This document shows, one piece after another, positions 24,932-37,754 of a DNA stretch of 64,000 nt; position 1 is the first letter of the stretch; every line of letters begins with the position of its first letter. This DNA is from Lanius collurio (taxonomy: Eukaryota > Chordata > Aves > Passeriformes > Laniidae), in contig JACBWW010000015.1 of assembly GCA_020086605.1 (NCBI GenBank), forward strand, positions 8,489,251 through 8,553,250, read 5' to 3'. The notes below the pieces were generated by a model. It ran no database searches. It had not been told where the DNA came from and saw only the letters and a list, made by a program, of their open reading frames with translations. A program made the translations under genes and the position numbers.

Positions 24932-26454
24932 TCAAAGAAAAAATGGGTGTTGTAGTTTTTTGCATAATCATTTCCACAGACTCAGTGATTACTTTGCTCA
25001 CCACCTTTGAATTTTGCATGAATACTGAATGCTTTAAAAATAATTTTTTTGATATTGCAGTGCAGTAACATCTTTTTCCCTGTACATTAGTTTACTAGAC
25101 TTGGTGTTTTTCTATTTAAGTAAATCTAAGTGTCACTGGTGTGTCACAGGCCACATAACTTTAACTCCAAGGGCCAAGAGCCTAGGTTTAGGCTGCAGCG
25201 CAAGAGTCTTCATGAGAGTCTACATCCTCCCACAGTTCTGCTTTACTAAGTATCCAGTCATGCCAGGAGTTGCTTCCTTTCAGTGTCTGTAGGAGTCATT
25301 CTTGGGGAAAAACAAAGAATGTGAGGTTGTAGTGGTGATTGTCAGGAAGGTGGTGGAAGGGGCATGGGCTGGTCTCATTTTGCTGAGGAAATCAGGAAGG
25401 TGAGAAGAACCATAAAGTCCCTGTCAATCCCAAAATTATCTCTCAGCATATAAGGCCTTATGGTTCTGTTTGGGTAGTTCTTCTGACTCTCTGTGCTTCA
25501 CCCCAGGGATGCTACAGACCTCTCCAACCTTCTGCCCTAACAAAAATTACTGCTACTCCAGCAATTTTTTTTCAGAAAAAAACCCCCTTCAAATAACTTT
25601 CATGGCCCTAGATTGATCTAAATATTAGAAAATTCAGCCTCCTTTGTCTTATTCTCAGTGTCTCTGAGTACCTGTTTTATTACATATGCATGAAGACAGT
25701 AGGGGGATTAATTAATGTTAAATGGAAAGAGCAGAATTAATCTCAAAGTACATTACTTTGTTTTATTTCTCAAAATGAGAAATCCATTAGGAACTGATAT
25801 TGGTAGATTCAGAGTTCAAAATTGTGCATAACTTAAAAAATCTTTAGTTTTTATGGCGGTGGCTGTTATCAAAATATGAGACATGACAAATAACACACAA
25901 TGGAAGGGCTGATGACATGTCATACATTGGGCATGATCAGCTGAAGGAAATGACTGATGCCTTCTCTCAGCTATTGTCTTTGAGGATTTATCTTCCAAAG
26001 ATGGAAGGTGGAAGTATTCCGGCACTTGAGGAGGGAAACACAGGAATGCAAGGGACAGCAAAGGTCAAAAATTCTAGATCAAACCACTCAACTTCAATAT
26101 TTAACAATAATCAGAGTATTTGCAAACACCTGGAGGGTTGCAAAGAAACCAGCACCAGGCAACACAACAGACAGATCTGACAATCTGACAATCTGACAGA
26201 TTAACAGGCCTTGTTGTGAGTAACAAAGCCACAGAAGTTGTTCATTTTGAATGTAGTAAGAGATGTCTGGCTCTTTTGACATCTCCGTAAATAAGCTAGA
26301 GAAACATATTCTAGGCTAAACTATTAGAAGGTAAATGTAAAACTCATTGATTGACTGCAATGCCATGATGATTTTTGCCTTTTCTTTTATACCCCTTTTA
26401 TACTTTTTTTATAGCTTCTGTATTCTTAGTGCTTTTCGCCTACGTTCTTGGACT
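24932..26454. other. unique stretch, nothing recognised
   Basis: No gene or transposon recognised. Three short direct repeats of 'gacaatct' type occur at about 26176-26200. Confidence 0.6.
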
Positions 26455-26823
26455 TGTTTGTTCAGCTAGGACAGTCAACATTTTAGAGGCTTCATAGGTA
26501 GGGATCAGTGTGCCCCAGACACCCAGGTCCTCGTCAGAACACATTCTGTAAAGTAAGATGGAACCATCCAGGGGAAGGTTCCTTGGAGAGGGGGCTCATT
26601 CGAGCCTCTCACTAGGGAATTTTTGATAGATGTGCTAATTAGTAAGACCTATAATGTTATACCAGATCTTTTGGGGGGGGTGGGGGTGTTGCAGTATCCA
26701 TTGAGGTGCATTCCACCTGGTCGTAGTGCACTTTAGCATCCTTAAAATAAATACCAAGGTAAAATCCTTTTTTCCCTTCTAACTGTGTTTAACTCTTGAT
26801 TTTAAGACCAGGAAAAGGCATCA
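26455..26823 (+). mobile_element. probable solo LTR remnant
   Basis: The stretch from about 26455 (TGTTTG) to 26823 (ggcatca) has the look of an avian LTR: AATAAA at 26746-26751 placed about 75 bp before a CA end, a G-run (G8 T G5) at 26673-26686, and a body that is less AT-rich than its flanks. Boundaries are uncertain. A direct repeat 'tcagct' occurs at 26462-26467 and 26821-26826, but the sequence just inside the left copy does not start with TG. I see no primer binding site or internal coding region. Confidence 0.45.
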
Positions 26824-29800
26824 GCTGTACTCAAAAGAATCAGTGGTTTACTGTAAAAAAATAAGATATACAGTGCATTCTGGGAGGGTCATTTTTAGGC
26901 CCGTAAGAAAGATATAAATAATAGAATAAAGAATATGCTTGCTAAAGGTGTTAACACATTAGAGGACAGGGTTTGAGTTTGAAATATTCTTGGAAAATGG
27001 TAAGAAAAAAAATGATGACACTGGATTAATGTAATATGGATAAATGCCATCTCCCATTTAAGCAGTGGTAATCAGCTACTAAAGTTCTTTTTGGAGAACA
27101 AGTGCCAAGTTTTGTGGGAAAGGACATTAAGTTTCTAGCTAGTCTGATTAAGTCAACAGCATAATTCTACTGTAATAAGCAACGGGCACAACCAAAGGAA
27201 TTTCTGTGACAAAAAAAATTGGTTTTTTCTCTGTCCAGTTGGATGAGATAGAAATATCGGTAAGAGTGATGCCCGTTTGAGGTAACACACCACAGAGTGT
27301 GTGGGGAAGAGCAGAGAGAATAAACAGTGGGCAGACTGTCTGGAGTGATTTAACAAAGGGGGGAAAAAAAGAGAATGAGGAAACACAGGAGACGAGTTTT
27401 GAGCAGGCAAAAGACACTTGCAAAGCACAAGGAACAACAAAATTAACTAGATGGCCTCTTGGGGGGGCTGTTTATTCTATTTGTGATGATTCTGGACAAA
27501 TTCTCTGCAGGAGCTCTTTGTTCTTTGCATGTTTTTTTTAGTAAAAATAGAATTACACAGGTTTGGTTTTAATAGCATATGCTTATGCTCACCTGTATGC
27601 TTTCAGAGTTACTTTTCAAAGATTTGGAATTTAATTCTTGGATTAAGATCCAGTTTTCAAAATGCTACTACTTTCATAAAAGAGAAAATGTAGTTTCCAA
27701 CTGAGCCTATTTCTGGCTTATGTTAAAGCAGCTTGATGGCTGCAGTAATTCAAGTTATTTGCCTACAACCTCGTTGGAGCTAGGAGGGAATTCAAGGGGT
27801 TAAGGTTGTGCATGAACTATCTGGAAAGTACATTATCGCTGATCAGAGAGTTGGTAATGGATAGTTGCTAATTGTTTGGATTAGAGAAGGCCATGAAGAA
27901 TTTCAAGGGGGATAGAGGAAGCAAAATGAACTAGTGGTAGATGGATTTTAAGGCATATTTCAAAAGAGTGATAGGAATTAGAAACTATTGTAGGCTCAAG
28001 ATCAAATGTAACAACTCAAGAAAAACATGCAAGAATCAGTATGGTTAAAGGATTATGAGTTTTATTCCTTTGAGTTACATTGAGAAGGAAAGCTAGATAT
28101 CACAGAAAATCACATGTTTAAATAATGTAATACTATGGTATTACAGCCCCATGTGAATTGCTGGTTCATTCATCTCAAACAGTTCTTATCCTTCCAGTGA
28201 GATTATGTACATGCACAAGGGCATCGTAGTTCAGCAATGAAATCCTCAGGGGACTTGTTGAGACACTGTTCTGTTTTGGAGCCAGGCTTTGAAAGGAGAA
28301 GAGAGAAAACAGAGAACACCATAGAATGAGTGAGTCATCTCTATGACTTAGAAATGTGCAGCAAGAGCTCCATTTTTGCCTAATCTGAGAGCAAGGAGGT
28401 TGACTGCAAGCTTGAAAGTGGCAAAGGAGCTTTTATGATGTGTCAGTTACCTGTGGAGTTGATTGCCAGCTACAGTAGTCACATCCTGATCAAGGAGCAT
28501 GCTGATCACAGAGACTCAGCATCCCTGATGAGACATGCCCTTAGGAATTTCTGTGCATTAGTCTGTGGTCTTTATTTGGCACACATCACCTCATGGGATA
28601 TTTGTGAACATCCCAGTGTGCTGGAGAAGTATGTAAAGTTCCAGCTCCAGCCTCAAGTCAGTCAGTTCTTCTTCTTGCCTTCTTTCTCCCCCACTTCCTT
28701 TTACCCTTCTGCCATCTGTCTTTTAATTCATTTTTTACTATGCTTAAAATCACAGGCTACCAATTAATCGATGATTTTTTTTTTTTTACTGCATTCTTTC
28801 TTTATTTATTTATGCCCTTTGGTTATTTAAAAAAGGGTTTATTCCTCCTGCTAGCCTATGATGTTAATATAAATCATATTATTGTTCCTGCAGACCACAG
28901 CAAAGAGCACCATTTGCTAGGCCCATAAGTAAACTAGAATTGCAACCCCCTTACTCAATGCTGCTCTGATCATGTGCCATTTGTGCATTGCTTTTGCAGC
29001 ACCAATGTTTCCATAAGCATCTGGGATGCAAACGTTTAGCCCTCTAGATTATGCCCAAATAAATTTTTCTCATCTGTGTATCATGTCTGACTGGAGATGT
29101 TATTTTCTGAGGGTTTTTACACTGAAATGCTCTATATTTAAAAGTTGTAATACTGCATAACTTTCTTCAGCTTTTGCTGTACTACTTTTATTCCATACTC
29201 TTGGAAAGACCTGGATCATACATAGTCAGACTTCAGGACATCAGGTGAAAGTAGTAAAATCTAGTCTGTCAAGAAGGGTCTTTATGAGTCAAACGTGGTG
29301 TGCCTTTCAACTCCTTTTATATGAAAAGCTTCATTTTCTGCCTAGCTTGGTGATTGTTTATGTTTAGGCTGTTCAGTGTGCCTTGGCTGAAATAAGGTAA
29401 TTCTCATTGCATGGTGGCTTAGATTCAGCAGTTTGTTCCTGTGTTTAAATGACAGGCCTGCTGCACTGCACTTAATGCAACAGTGCTGAGTGAGTGGGCA
29501 CAGCATTATGTCATGGTCCAGGTGTGTGGCCAGGGCTGGCATCAAAGCAGGGCTTGTTTTCCCCTCTGTGCTACAAAGAACTCTGAGCTGCAGTTTACCA
29601 TTGCTAAGGTAACTTTACCTGCCTGACACTGGCTGGTCCTTGGCTCCTGTTCACCTGCCATGAAGATCTCTGTTGGAAAGTTTCATTTTAGGCAAACAGT
29701 AAGTAACAGTTGATTAGAGTGAAGAGGGAATGGGTAAAACTAAAACATAATCTTGTTTTAGCTGTTAAATATTTCCTTTAACAACTTAATGCTTCTTCTT

Positions 29801-32800
29801 GTCGCATAATAGGTACACAGGACTCCTGTAGATGTAGGGCTATGTGTTCATGTTTCTGGCTGAAATAAAAATGTGATTCCAGCTTATTTTATTATGAGCT
29901 TTAGACAGCTATTTCAGACAACAGCTGTGGGAATATCTAGCAACTAAGATACCCCATTTTAACATAAATATTTCTGTATCAGAGACTCAGATGAATCAAG
30001 TAATATAAGACCAGCAGTTTTCTTCTTTCTGCTGAAATTCATTTAGTTCCCACAGCCCTTACGTGCAAAACAATGTAGTCCAGTGCACTTCTAAGAATTC
30101 TGCTGTTGGATTTCTTCTGCCTTCCTTTTGCAGGTAGTAATATATTTTTTTTTAATTGTGGTCAGGCATTGACATAGAAATTATTAAAAATATTTTGCAG
30201 TACATACTTCATTTTAATCCTCTTGTTAGTATTTCACTAAAAAATGTGATCATTTTTTGTGCCAATAAGTTAAGTTGCTTACTAGCATGGGTCCCCAAAA
30301 CCCTCAGATCTGAGAACCTCTACCGTTTCAACAAACCCTAAGTATTTGTATTAGACTGTATTTAAAGACTTGTAGTATAAGATGAACACTGTGACTATAT
30401 GCACAAAAAGTCATATTTCCCTAAAGCAACTGAGTAAATATTTGTGTAAGTAATTGGATTTGCAATTTGTTTAGTCTGTGTGTGTCTTTGAGTATCATAG
30501 GAGAGTTAACCCTGCTGGAAATCTTGCATGATGTGATGGTCTTAAGCTCTCATGAGACAGTATAACACAAACTTCATAAGGTTGAGTGATAGACTTAATA
30601 TATTTTATTTTCCATTTTGGTTTACAATGTTTTACTGAAATATCCTCTAGCACTTTTAAAATAATTTCTAAAAATAATTAAAAACTAAACTTTATGAAAA
30701 AAATAAAGATGTGAGCCAGTTTGGTTTGACAGTTGGACAAAGTTAGTGCTGGATCTCATTTTATCTGAAGCATTTTGTCCATCCATGAAACATAACTAAG
30801 TTTTGCCCAATTTTTTCTTCTGAACTAACTCTTAACACTATAATACAGTACATCCTCATACATCCTCTCTATCTGTTGCCATCATGATTATATATAAAGT
30901 CTCAGCATTAAATTTTGAATTCTTTGATTTTGTTAAAGAGACTGACAGAGTTACAAAGGAAAAAGTTTGTAGGAATACAATTCCTCTTTCCTCTAGAAAA
31001 GTGAATTTAAAGTAGAAGTTACATTATTTTCCCCTTTTTGCTATTAGTAGATCTCCTGGGTACAGTTGCCTTGGAAACATCATGTTCTAAAGGAATAAGA
31101 ATATACGGAAAATTTTCCTGCAGCCACTGATAATGTCTGGGAAAATGATACTGCTGATAGCCATAGTTTAGCTGAACCAGAAGGCTGTTTGGAAAATCTT
31201 GGTTTGGAATGCCTGGAAAATACTTTATGCTTTCCAGCCTTTGCTTTATAAGACCAACTGGTGGCTTAGTGGAATGGATTGTAGTCATGGATCATGGCTT
31301 TATCAAGTGTATTATCTAAAGTAGAGCACAAATTGAATATAGTACATATATTAGAATATAATTACATTGTTAAGTTGCAAAGAAAGAGGATGCAATATTC
31401 AGATCTAAGCTCAGTGCCTAATTATTATTTACAGATATAATGATTACAAAAAATCTGGAGTAAACACTGCAAATCCAGCCTTTCTGAATTATTAAAATCA
31501 TGGAAGCATTATTACTATTCACTACTGTTCCTTTAAATTTCTGAGGTGACACTGACATGTGTCTTATTTTGCATGAACCTTGATGTGGAGAGTGTTATCA
31601 TGATCAAGTGAAGCTTTTGAAAGGCTTCCTAGAAGTCTTCCTTGAGTCTGCAGGATGGGATTTTCTTAAGCTGTCAAAGGACACTTGAATCTACATTGTA
31701 CTTCGTATCTACGCAGGATCCAAACCTACATGGGATTCCTGGAAAATCATAGTCCTCATTCAACATTGTGGCACTTTGAAATCTGTATGAGAGCTGCCTT
31801 TGGGTTGTTTCTGTTGAAAGGGAGATTCTCTAGATGGGACTGGCCTAAAGGCAGGATTGCATGGTCCACTGCTATCCTAGCAGTGACAGGAAGATGCTTT
31901 GTAAGAAGCAGAATAATTCTACCACCAGTGAGGTTGTCGAGTGTTGTTTATTCATTTACCTCCACTTCAGGAGGTAATACAAGTATGAAAGAGAGAAAAA
32001 GATGTTGTCAGAGCTTTTTATGTTGTCAGTCCTTTTTTTTTTTGTACTAAGTCATCGAATAGTTTTTCTTTGAATTTATACCTGATAAGTTGTGAACTAT
32101 TGAAAACACCTGAGAATAGAACAGCTACAGCTCTGGTTTGTGGAAGGGAACAGATGTTCAACAGATACTTGATCAAACTTCTGCACAGGGTACTGAGGAT
32201 CTCAGACAAAGTAACGGTGCAAGGGAATAAAGCATAGAAGAGAAAGAAATCTCTTCAAAACTGCATTAAAGGTTACAGCAAATACTGTGGAGGTTGAGCT
32301 GGGAGTACTTTTAAAGCAATTGCTTAGATTTTAATTTATTACTGAGAAGGGGAAGAGTAGCATAAGAAAGCATGGTATTGTTTGTTGTTTTTTCACCCTT
32401 AGATATATTTATACTGATTTTTTTCTCAAGGAAAGACTCACCTCTCAAATATTGAGCATGAGTCAGATAGATCTTGTTTATTCTGGAGTGCTGGAGCCAT
32501 GCTTTGATTGTGTCTTGCCATTTCTATTATCCAAGTAAGTCCTGTTAGTTTTAGAGAGGGGAAGTACCACTGGCAATTAAAGATTATGGTCGCAGCAGTG
32601 TCAGGTAGAACATCAGTCCTGTGTTTGATGGAAGAACAGAAATAAAAAAAAATAGTACCACACCTTCAGCTGACCTGTTGGAGAATGAATTTTATACACT
32701 TATCTCCAGTGATGCTGTGAGACCATGTATGTAGTTAAGGTGGGTCAATATGGTGCTATGGAAGTCAATATAGCCAGGCAGTTTGCCCAGCATATGCAGG

Positions 32801-35800
32801 GCTAAATGCCTGAAGACTGCTCCTAACACATTACCTCATGCTCAGAGAAAAGGCAGCCAGTCTACTGTCAGTTTAAACAGAGTTGAAAAAATAGAATGGA
32901 GGCTGATGAATCAAGTTAGCAGGGAAGAGAAATATTTGTATCATTAATAGTTCAATAAGAGATTTAGAGTCATTATGAAGCTTGTTTGATAAGGAAGAGG
33001 AAAAAAACCAGAACGAAAACTAAATGAAGAGAAAAACAAAGATGAAGTCCTGATTAAAAAACACAAAAATTATATCCTGTACAAGCTTTCCTTTGAAAAG
33101 TATTCTGTATTTTCCTCTGGACTGTGGTGCATTATTCTGAAAAGATCTTGTCTCTCCTTAAATTCATGTTAGCTGGTTATTGTAGGGACTACAGCCAAAG
33201 ACTGAATTTTATATGTAAACATCTTTATTCAGCAATAATGGCACTACATACCAATATCAAAAGAACATCCAGTAATGTCCAGCTCTCCAGAAGGCCAAGC
33301 TCCAAGAAATAAGCCCATAGGTTCCTTGTGCCTAAGTGTCTTCAATCAGTTAAGTTTGACAGGTTTTTGTTTCTTGCACCATTTATTTCCTGAAGGTTGT
33401 TGCCTGCTATAAGACATTCATATTTTTATTGACTTATTAACTGATTTAGACAAAAGTCAAAGAGATATTTAGGCTCCAGGTGTTAGAGCAGCACTTTGGC
33501 ATTCAGTTTATGAGACATCTTCAAATGCTATATAAATAATGTTTTCCAAGATCCTCATTATGCAATATGACTGGTGTCTTTATGTGAATCCATGCTAATT
33601 CACTGCCAGATAATACACATGTTGCTCATTAGTCTATTATCTAGCAGTTTATCAATCATCATCTTAAGCACCCATCACTTCATTTGCAACACTTTATATT
33701 TTTCAGGTCAGCTCACTGTTGCCTTAACATGCAGTCACAATTCCTTATTGTTCTCCAGCCTTTTTCCTCCTTGAAAGCTCACTTCTGACAAGAAAAGTAT
33801 TTAGATACCGTGACAATATAGGGTTTGTGTACATGTGAAAAACTGGCTGACTCTCAGAGTGCAGGACTGGCAGCTGGAAGATGAAACCAACCTCCTTCCC
33901 ATGCATGTGGGATGTCCTTCTCATTTGTGAATACCTTCTGTTAGCAAGCAGGAAAGCAGAGAAGAGGCTGAGATATTTACACCCTCAACAGCTTGAAGGG
34001 CCACCCTGGATGGTGCCAGTCAGAACTGCTCTGCCATGTCAGACATCAGAACATTGCATCACGCTCCTCTTAAGAGGTCTGCTGGTTGTGCTCCTTCCTG
34101 GCACTGACAGCTTTAGGGAGAAGTGATGAGGAACATTTTATAGCGGCAAAGAATTATCTGAACTAGGGAAATATTCAGCTCAGCTGCTAAGTGTGTATGC
34201 AGTTACATAACTAATGCCAAATGAGACAAAGTCCATTTAGCAGGTAGATTAAAAAAAAATCACAGAGGTACAATAACACAGTTCTACCTTAGTGAATCAT
34301 CTTTCCTAGGTGGAACCATTACTTAAAGATTGCTACAGACCATAAGTTAAAGCAAATTAGTTGTTTGAAGATAGGGAGAAAAATAGCTTTTTTATCTGCT
34401 TTAATTTAATATTCTGGAAACTTCCTTTCCATTTCAAGTAGTTTATTCAAATTTGATCATGGAGGTGTCAGAGTATGAAAACGTCTAGTTATGATGTTGT
34501 TGGAGAATTTAAACTTTCTCTTTAATGGTACTACTTGTGCCTGTATTGAGAAGTATCCATGGTAACAGCACAGTAATTCATAAACTGTAGAGCTGTATAA
34601 AGTCTCTCTACCACAAATATGTTTCAGCAAGAAAATCAAGAAGACACTTTTCATGTCAGTGTTGCACAGCTAAAGAGGACCTCTTTATCAATGATTTGAG
34701 TCGTTCCACAGTATATAAAATTATTCAATATTTTCTGACTTAAAGAACTGAGAAAACCAGAACAGAACCATGAAATTCTCACCTTCCCAAGCACATATTG
34801 TATCACCAAAAAAAGCCTGAATATGAGTTTTCATGTGAACTATTGGGTATAAAGTTGAAGTCAGACTGCTCCTACAAGTATTTTTTTTTTAATTATCAGA
34901 TCATAGTGGAATAAATAAAAGAGAAATAGTCTGCTGTTACCTGCCTAGACTGTAATTTGTGTTCCTATTTAAGTCCAGCTAACTAAGCATTAATCAACAT
35001 GAGTAAGGTAACATGATAAAAAATGGTAACATAACAATCTAAGTACTCTGGAGCTTACTTTCTAAGGCAAAGATTTTTTTTTTTTTAGTTAGTTAGTTAG
35101 TTAGTTTGCTTGTTTTTAGTTCTTTACACACCTGTAAGCATATCATTTTACTCAAGTTAAATGTCAAATAACTCTATTGTTCAAATAAGTGCAAAAAATT
35201 TATTTCTGCTATTTGCTTGTAAAATGCAAATCAAGGAACTGATTTTCTAGACTTAGACTTTTCTAAGACTAGTTGTCTAACTTTGGTCAAGTCAGTGAAG
35301 ACCACATGTCCAAAAAGGTTATTCCTCCTTTCTATTTTCATATAAAATGAGTAATTCATGTTGCTGTGACCCTAACTGGAGGCCATTGTGCACTGTGGAG
35401 TTGGTGATCCCAGTCCCGATGAGTCTGTGTAGCCGCATGCTATGCTCCGCCAACTGTACAGTGTGGACACCAAGCCAGTGCTGGACATCGCATGTCCCTT
35501 GGCCACAGCATGAACTTGGTCTGTAGGCAGCTCCCACTCAGTGCTGGTCATTATTCAGCAAAAAGTTATCAAGTGAGATGCTTTTTGTTTGATAGTAGCA
35601 AAGACAACTAGAATTTTTTCTCTGAAGAAAATCCTATAAGAGCACAAAAGACTAAAATGAGATTGCCTTCGCATGGATGAGATCTGCCCAGCATGCCATG
35701 CTCTTACTGGACATCTGTTCAGTGCTGCCCGCCTCAGGGTTTCCAGCCGGTGAATGCACTTGGGATTGTCTATACTATCCTCTATTTCTTTATAGTTTTA

Positions 35801-37636
35801 GCTCCAATAAATGGCATTTTAAGGGGTTCTTTCCTGCAGAGTATGATTGCCCTTCTTAATGGTACATAAATGAACTATCATCTCTTGGTAAAAAACATTT
35901 AGATAATCTAGGTAATCAAATAAATCAGCTTTTTAAAATGCCAGAAGGATTACAAATATCTCACAGTTAGAGATGAGGCATTGCTCTGACATGTTGCCTT
36001 TCTGCTTGAGCTTGGAAGTTCAAATACTGATATGCTATATTGGTGTCTGATAACTGACATTTCTGGTCGACTACTTATTAACTTCTTATACAAACTTTCT
36101 TTCCTCTGAAGAATGTCCTGTATGCTAAACATCAACACATATTTCAAATAACCTTCTTTTTCTGGTAACTAAGATAAGCTGCTTTTGAGATAGATCAGGT
36201 TAAAAGAGTTTGGAGGAAATTCTGAACAAGGTGAGCAGCACCTTTTCTTGAGCTCTCTGAACCAAAAATAGCTTTTTCAAATAAACTTAAATGCTGGCAA
36301 GATGAATTTTGCTGTCACAGTTCAAGGAGGCAATATCTGAAGCAGAAATAACCTTTTAAAGGAAAGTTTTAAGAAGAAAGTACGTTTGAGCTTATAATAC
36401 ATTATATACTTCAACATTAGAGTAGGAAATTGCTCCTACGTTGTCTTAATATGATTTTTACCAAACAGCATTAGACAGTAATTACTTATTTCCAATGAAA
36501 TAACAGGCTGAACTTTTCAATCTTCAACACCTTGAGATTATTGGAGCACTGAAAGCTAGCATCTCAAAAATAGAAAGAAAAATTACAACCTTACTCTTGC
36601 ATCTGTGTTTAACAGCCAGTCCTCAAAAGTGAATGACTAGACAGGTAAAATACAATCAATACCTTAGACCAAAAGTGAAAATGCTTTTCTCTTCAGTACT
36701 AATAAGACAACACTTGCGTATGCAGTAGTACAGTATGGGTTAGCAGAGAGATCTGCTCTGGATATCTGGTTGTACACTTTGGAGCCAGCACAAGCAGTAG
36801 GTTTTGTTGCGGATGATCAGTCATGGACAGTTTTCATAGTCTGATACACAGCTCTAGGTGTGACCAGGTCATGTGATGCCTAGACAGTAAGTGACAAAGA
36901 ATTTGAAAGAAAGTTCCTGTTTTCCCTCACCATTCTGCAATCCATATAGTCTCCTTGAGCTGGAGATTCCTGTTTTCTCTCCCTGCTGTTCAGGATATAC
37001 ACCCTTCTGAGAACCTGCCAATGGTTTCATGAGCACAGTTGAGCCATGAGCATTACTGCTGCTCTCAATCCACTCCCTGCCCAGGTTGCACTCAGACTGA
37101 TCAAGATGTGACCATCTGTGCTCATAGTTTTAGCCCCTCAGGTTTCAACCTGTGCTTATGCTTTGTGCTTCCAAGGCTTCTGGTATTCTGCAATCAGTAC
37201 TCTGCACACTAACTTATTTTAGGATCACTAGTAGTTCAATTGACACAGAAATGGCTTCTTTGGTGCGTATGTGCACACCATTACCTTGACTACATGCTGT
37301 AACATCTGTCTAAAAATGATAATGTTACTTAAAAAGAAAGACCCTTATAATGATTAATGACTTGGTTATAGTATGTTTTTTGACACTGGAATATATTATT
37401 GTCAGTTTACTTTTAGTATTTTTAGGTGAAATTATTTTGTTTCAATGAGCAGGGAGATGTGTTAAGGCAAGTGTAACCTGTCTATCTGGAGGACTGTCTG
37501 TCACATTGTAACTGATTCAGGTTGGTAATCTTAATAGAAAATACCATGGCTAACTTGCCTTAATTTATTGTAACATGATTTTCACTGTTGTTTACGCTAG
37601 TGTGTATTCAGAGATATTAGGTAGTGTTTTGTATAA
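26824..37636. other. unique stretch, mostly featureless
   Basis: This is the longest repeat-free stretch. No gene, RNA gene or transposon could be supported. Minor low-complexity pieces: T-rich at 28770-28790 and 32031-32044, and a short (TTAG)n at 35085-35106 behind a T-run. A small open frame on the minus strand at 31019-31288 (89 codons from an ATG) lies downstream of a plausible acceptor, and is discussed as a finding. The segment 35330-35540 contains several CpGs, but its open frame is not recognisable. Confidence 0.55.
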
Positions 37637-37754
37637 AATCACAGAATCCGAGAATCTTTAAAGCTGGAGAAGACTTCCAAGATCATCAGGCCCAACCATT
37701 AACCTAACACTGCTGGTCCACCACTAAACCGTGTCTCTAAGCACCACATCTACA
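37637..37754 (-). mobile_element. CR1 LINE 3' end fragment, reverse
   Basis: Reads as the reverse complement of a CR1 3' end: 'aatcacagaatccgagaatc' (tail), 'aagctggagaagacttcc', 'ccaccactaaaccgtgtc' and 'taagcaccacatctaca'. It belongs to the same CR1 type as the copy at 19383, whose 3' part contains the complement of the 'ctaaacc' section. Only about 118 bp remain. Confidence 0.92.
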
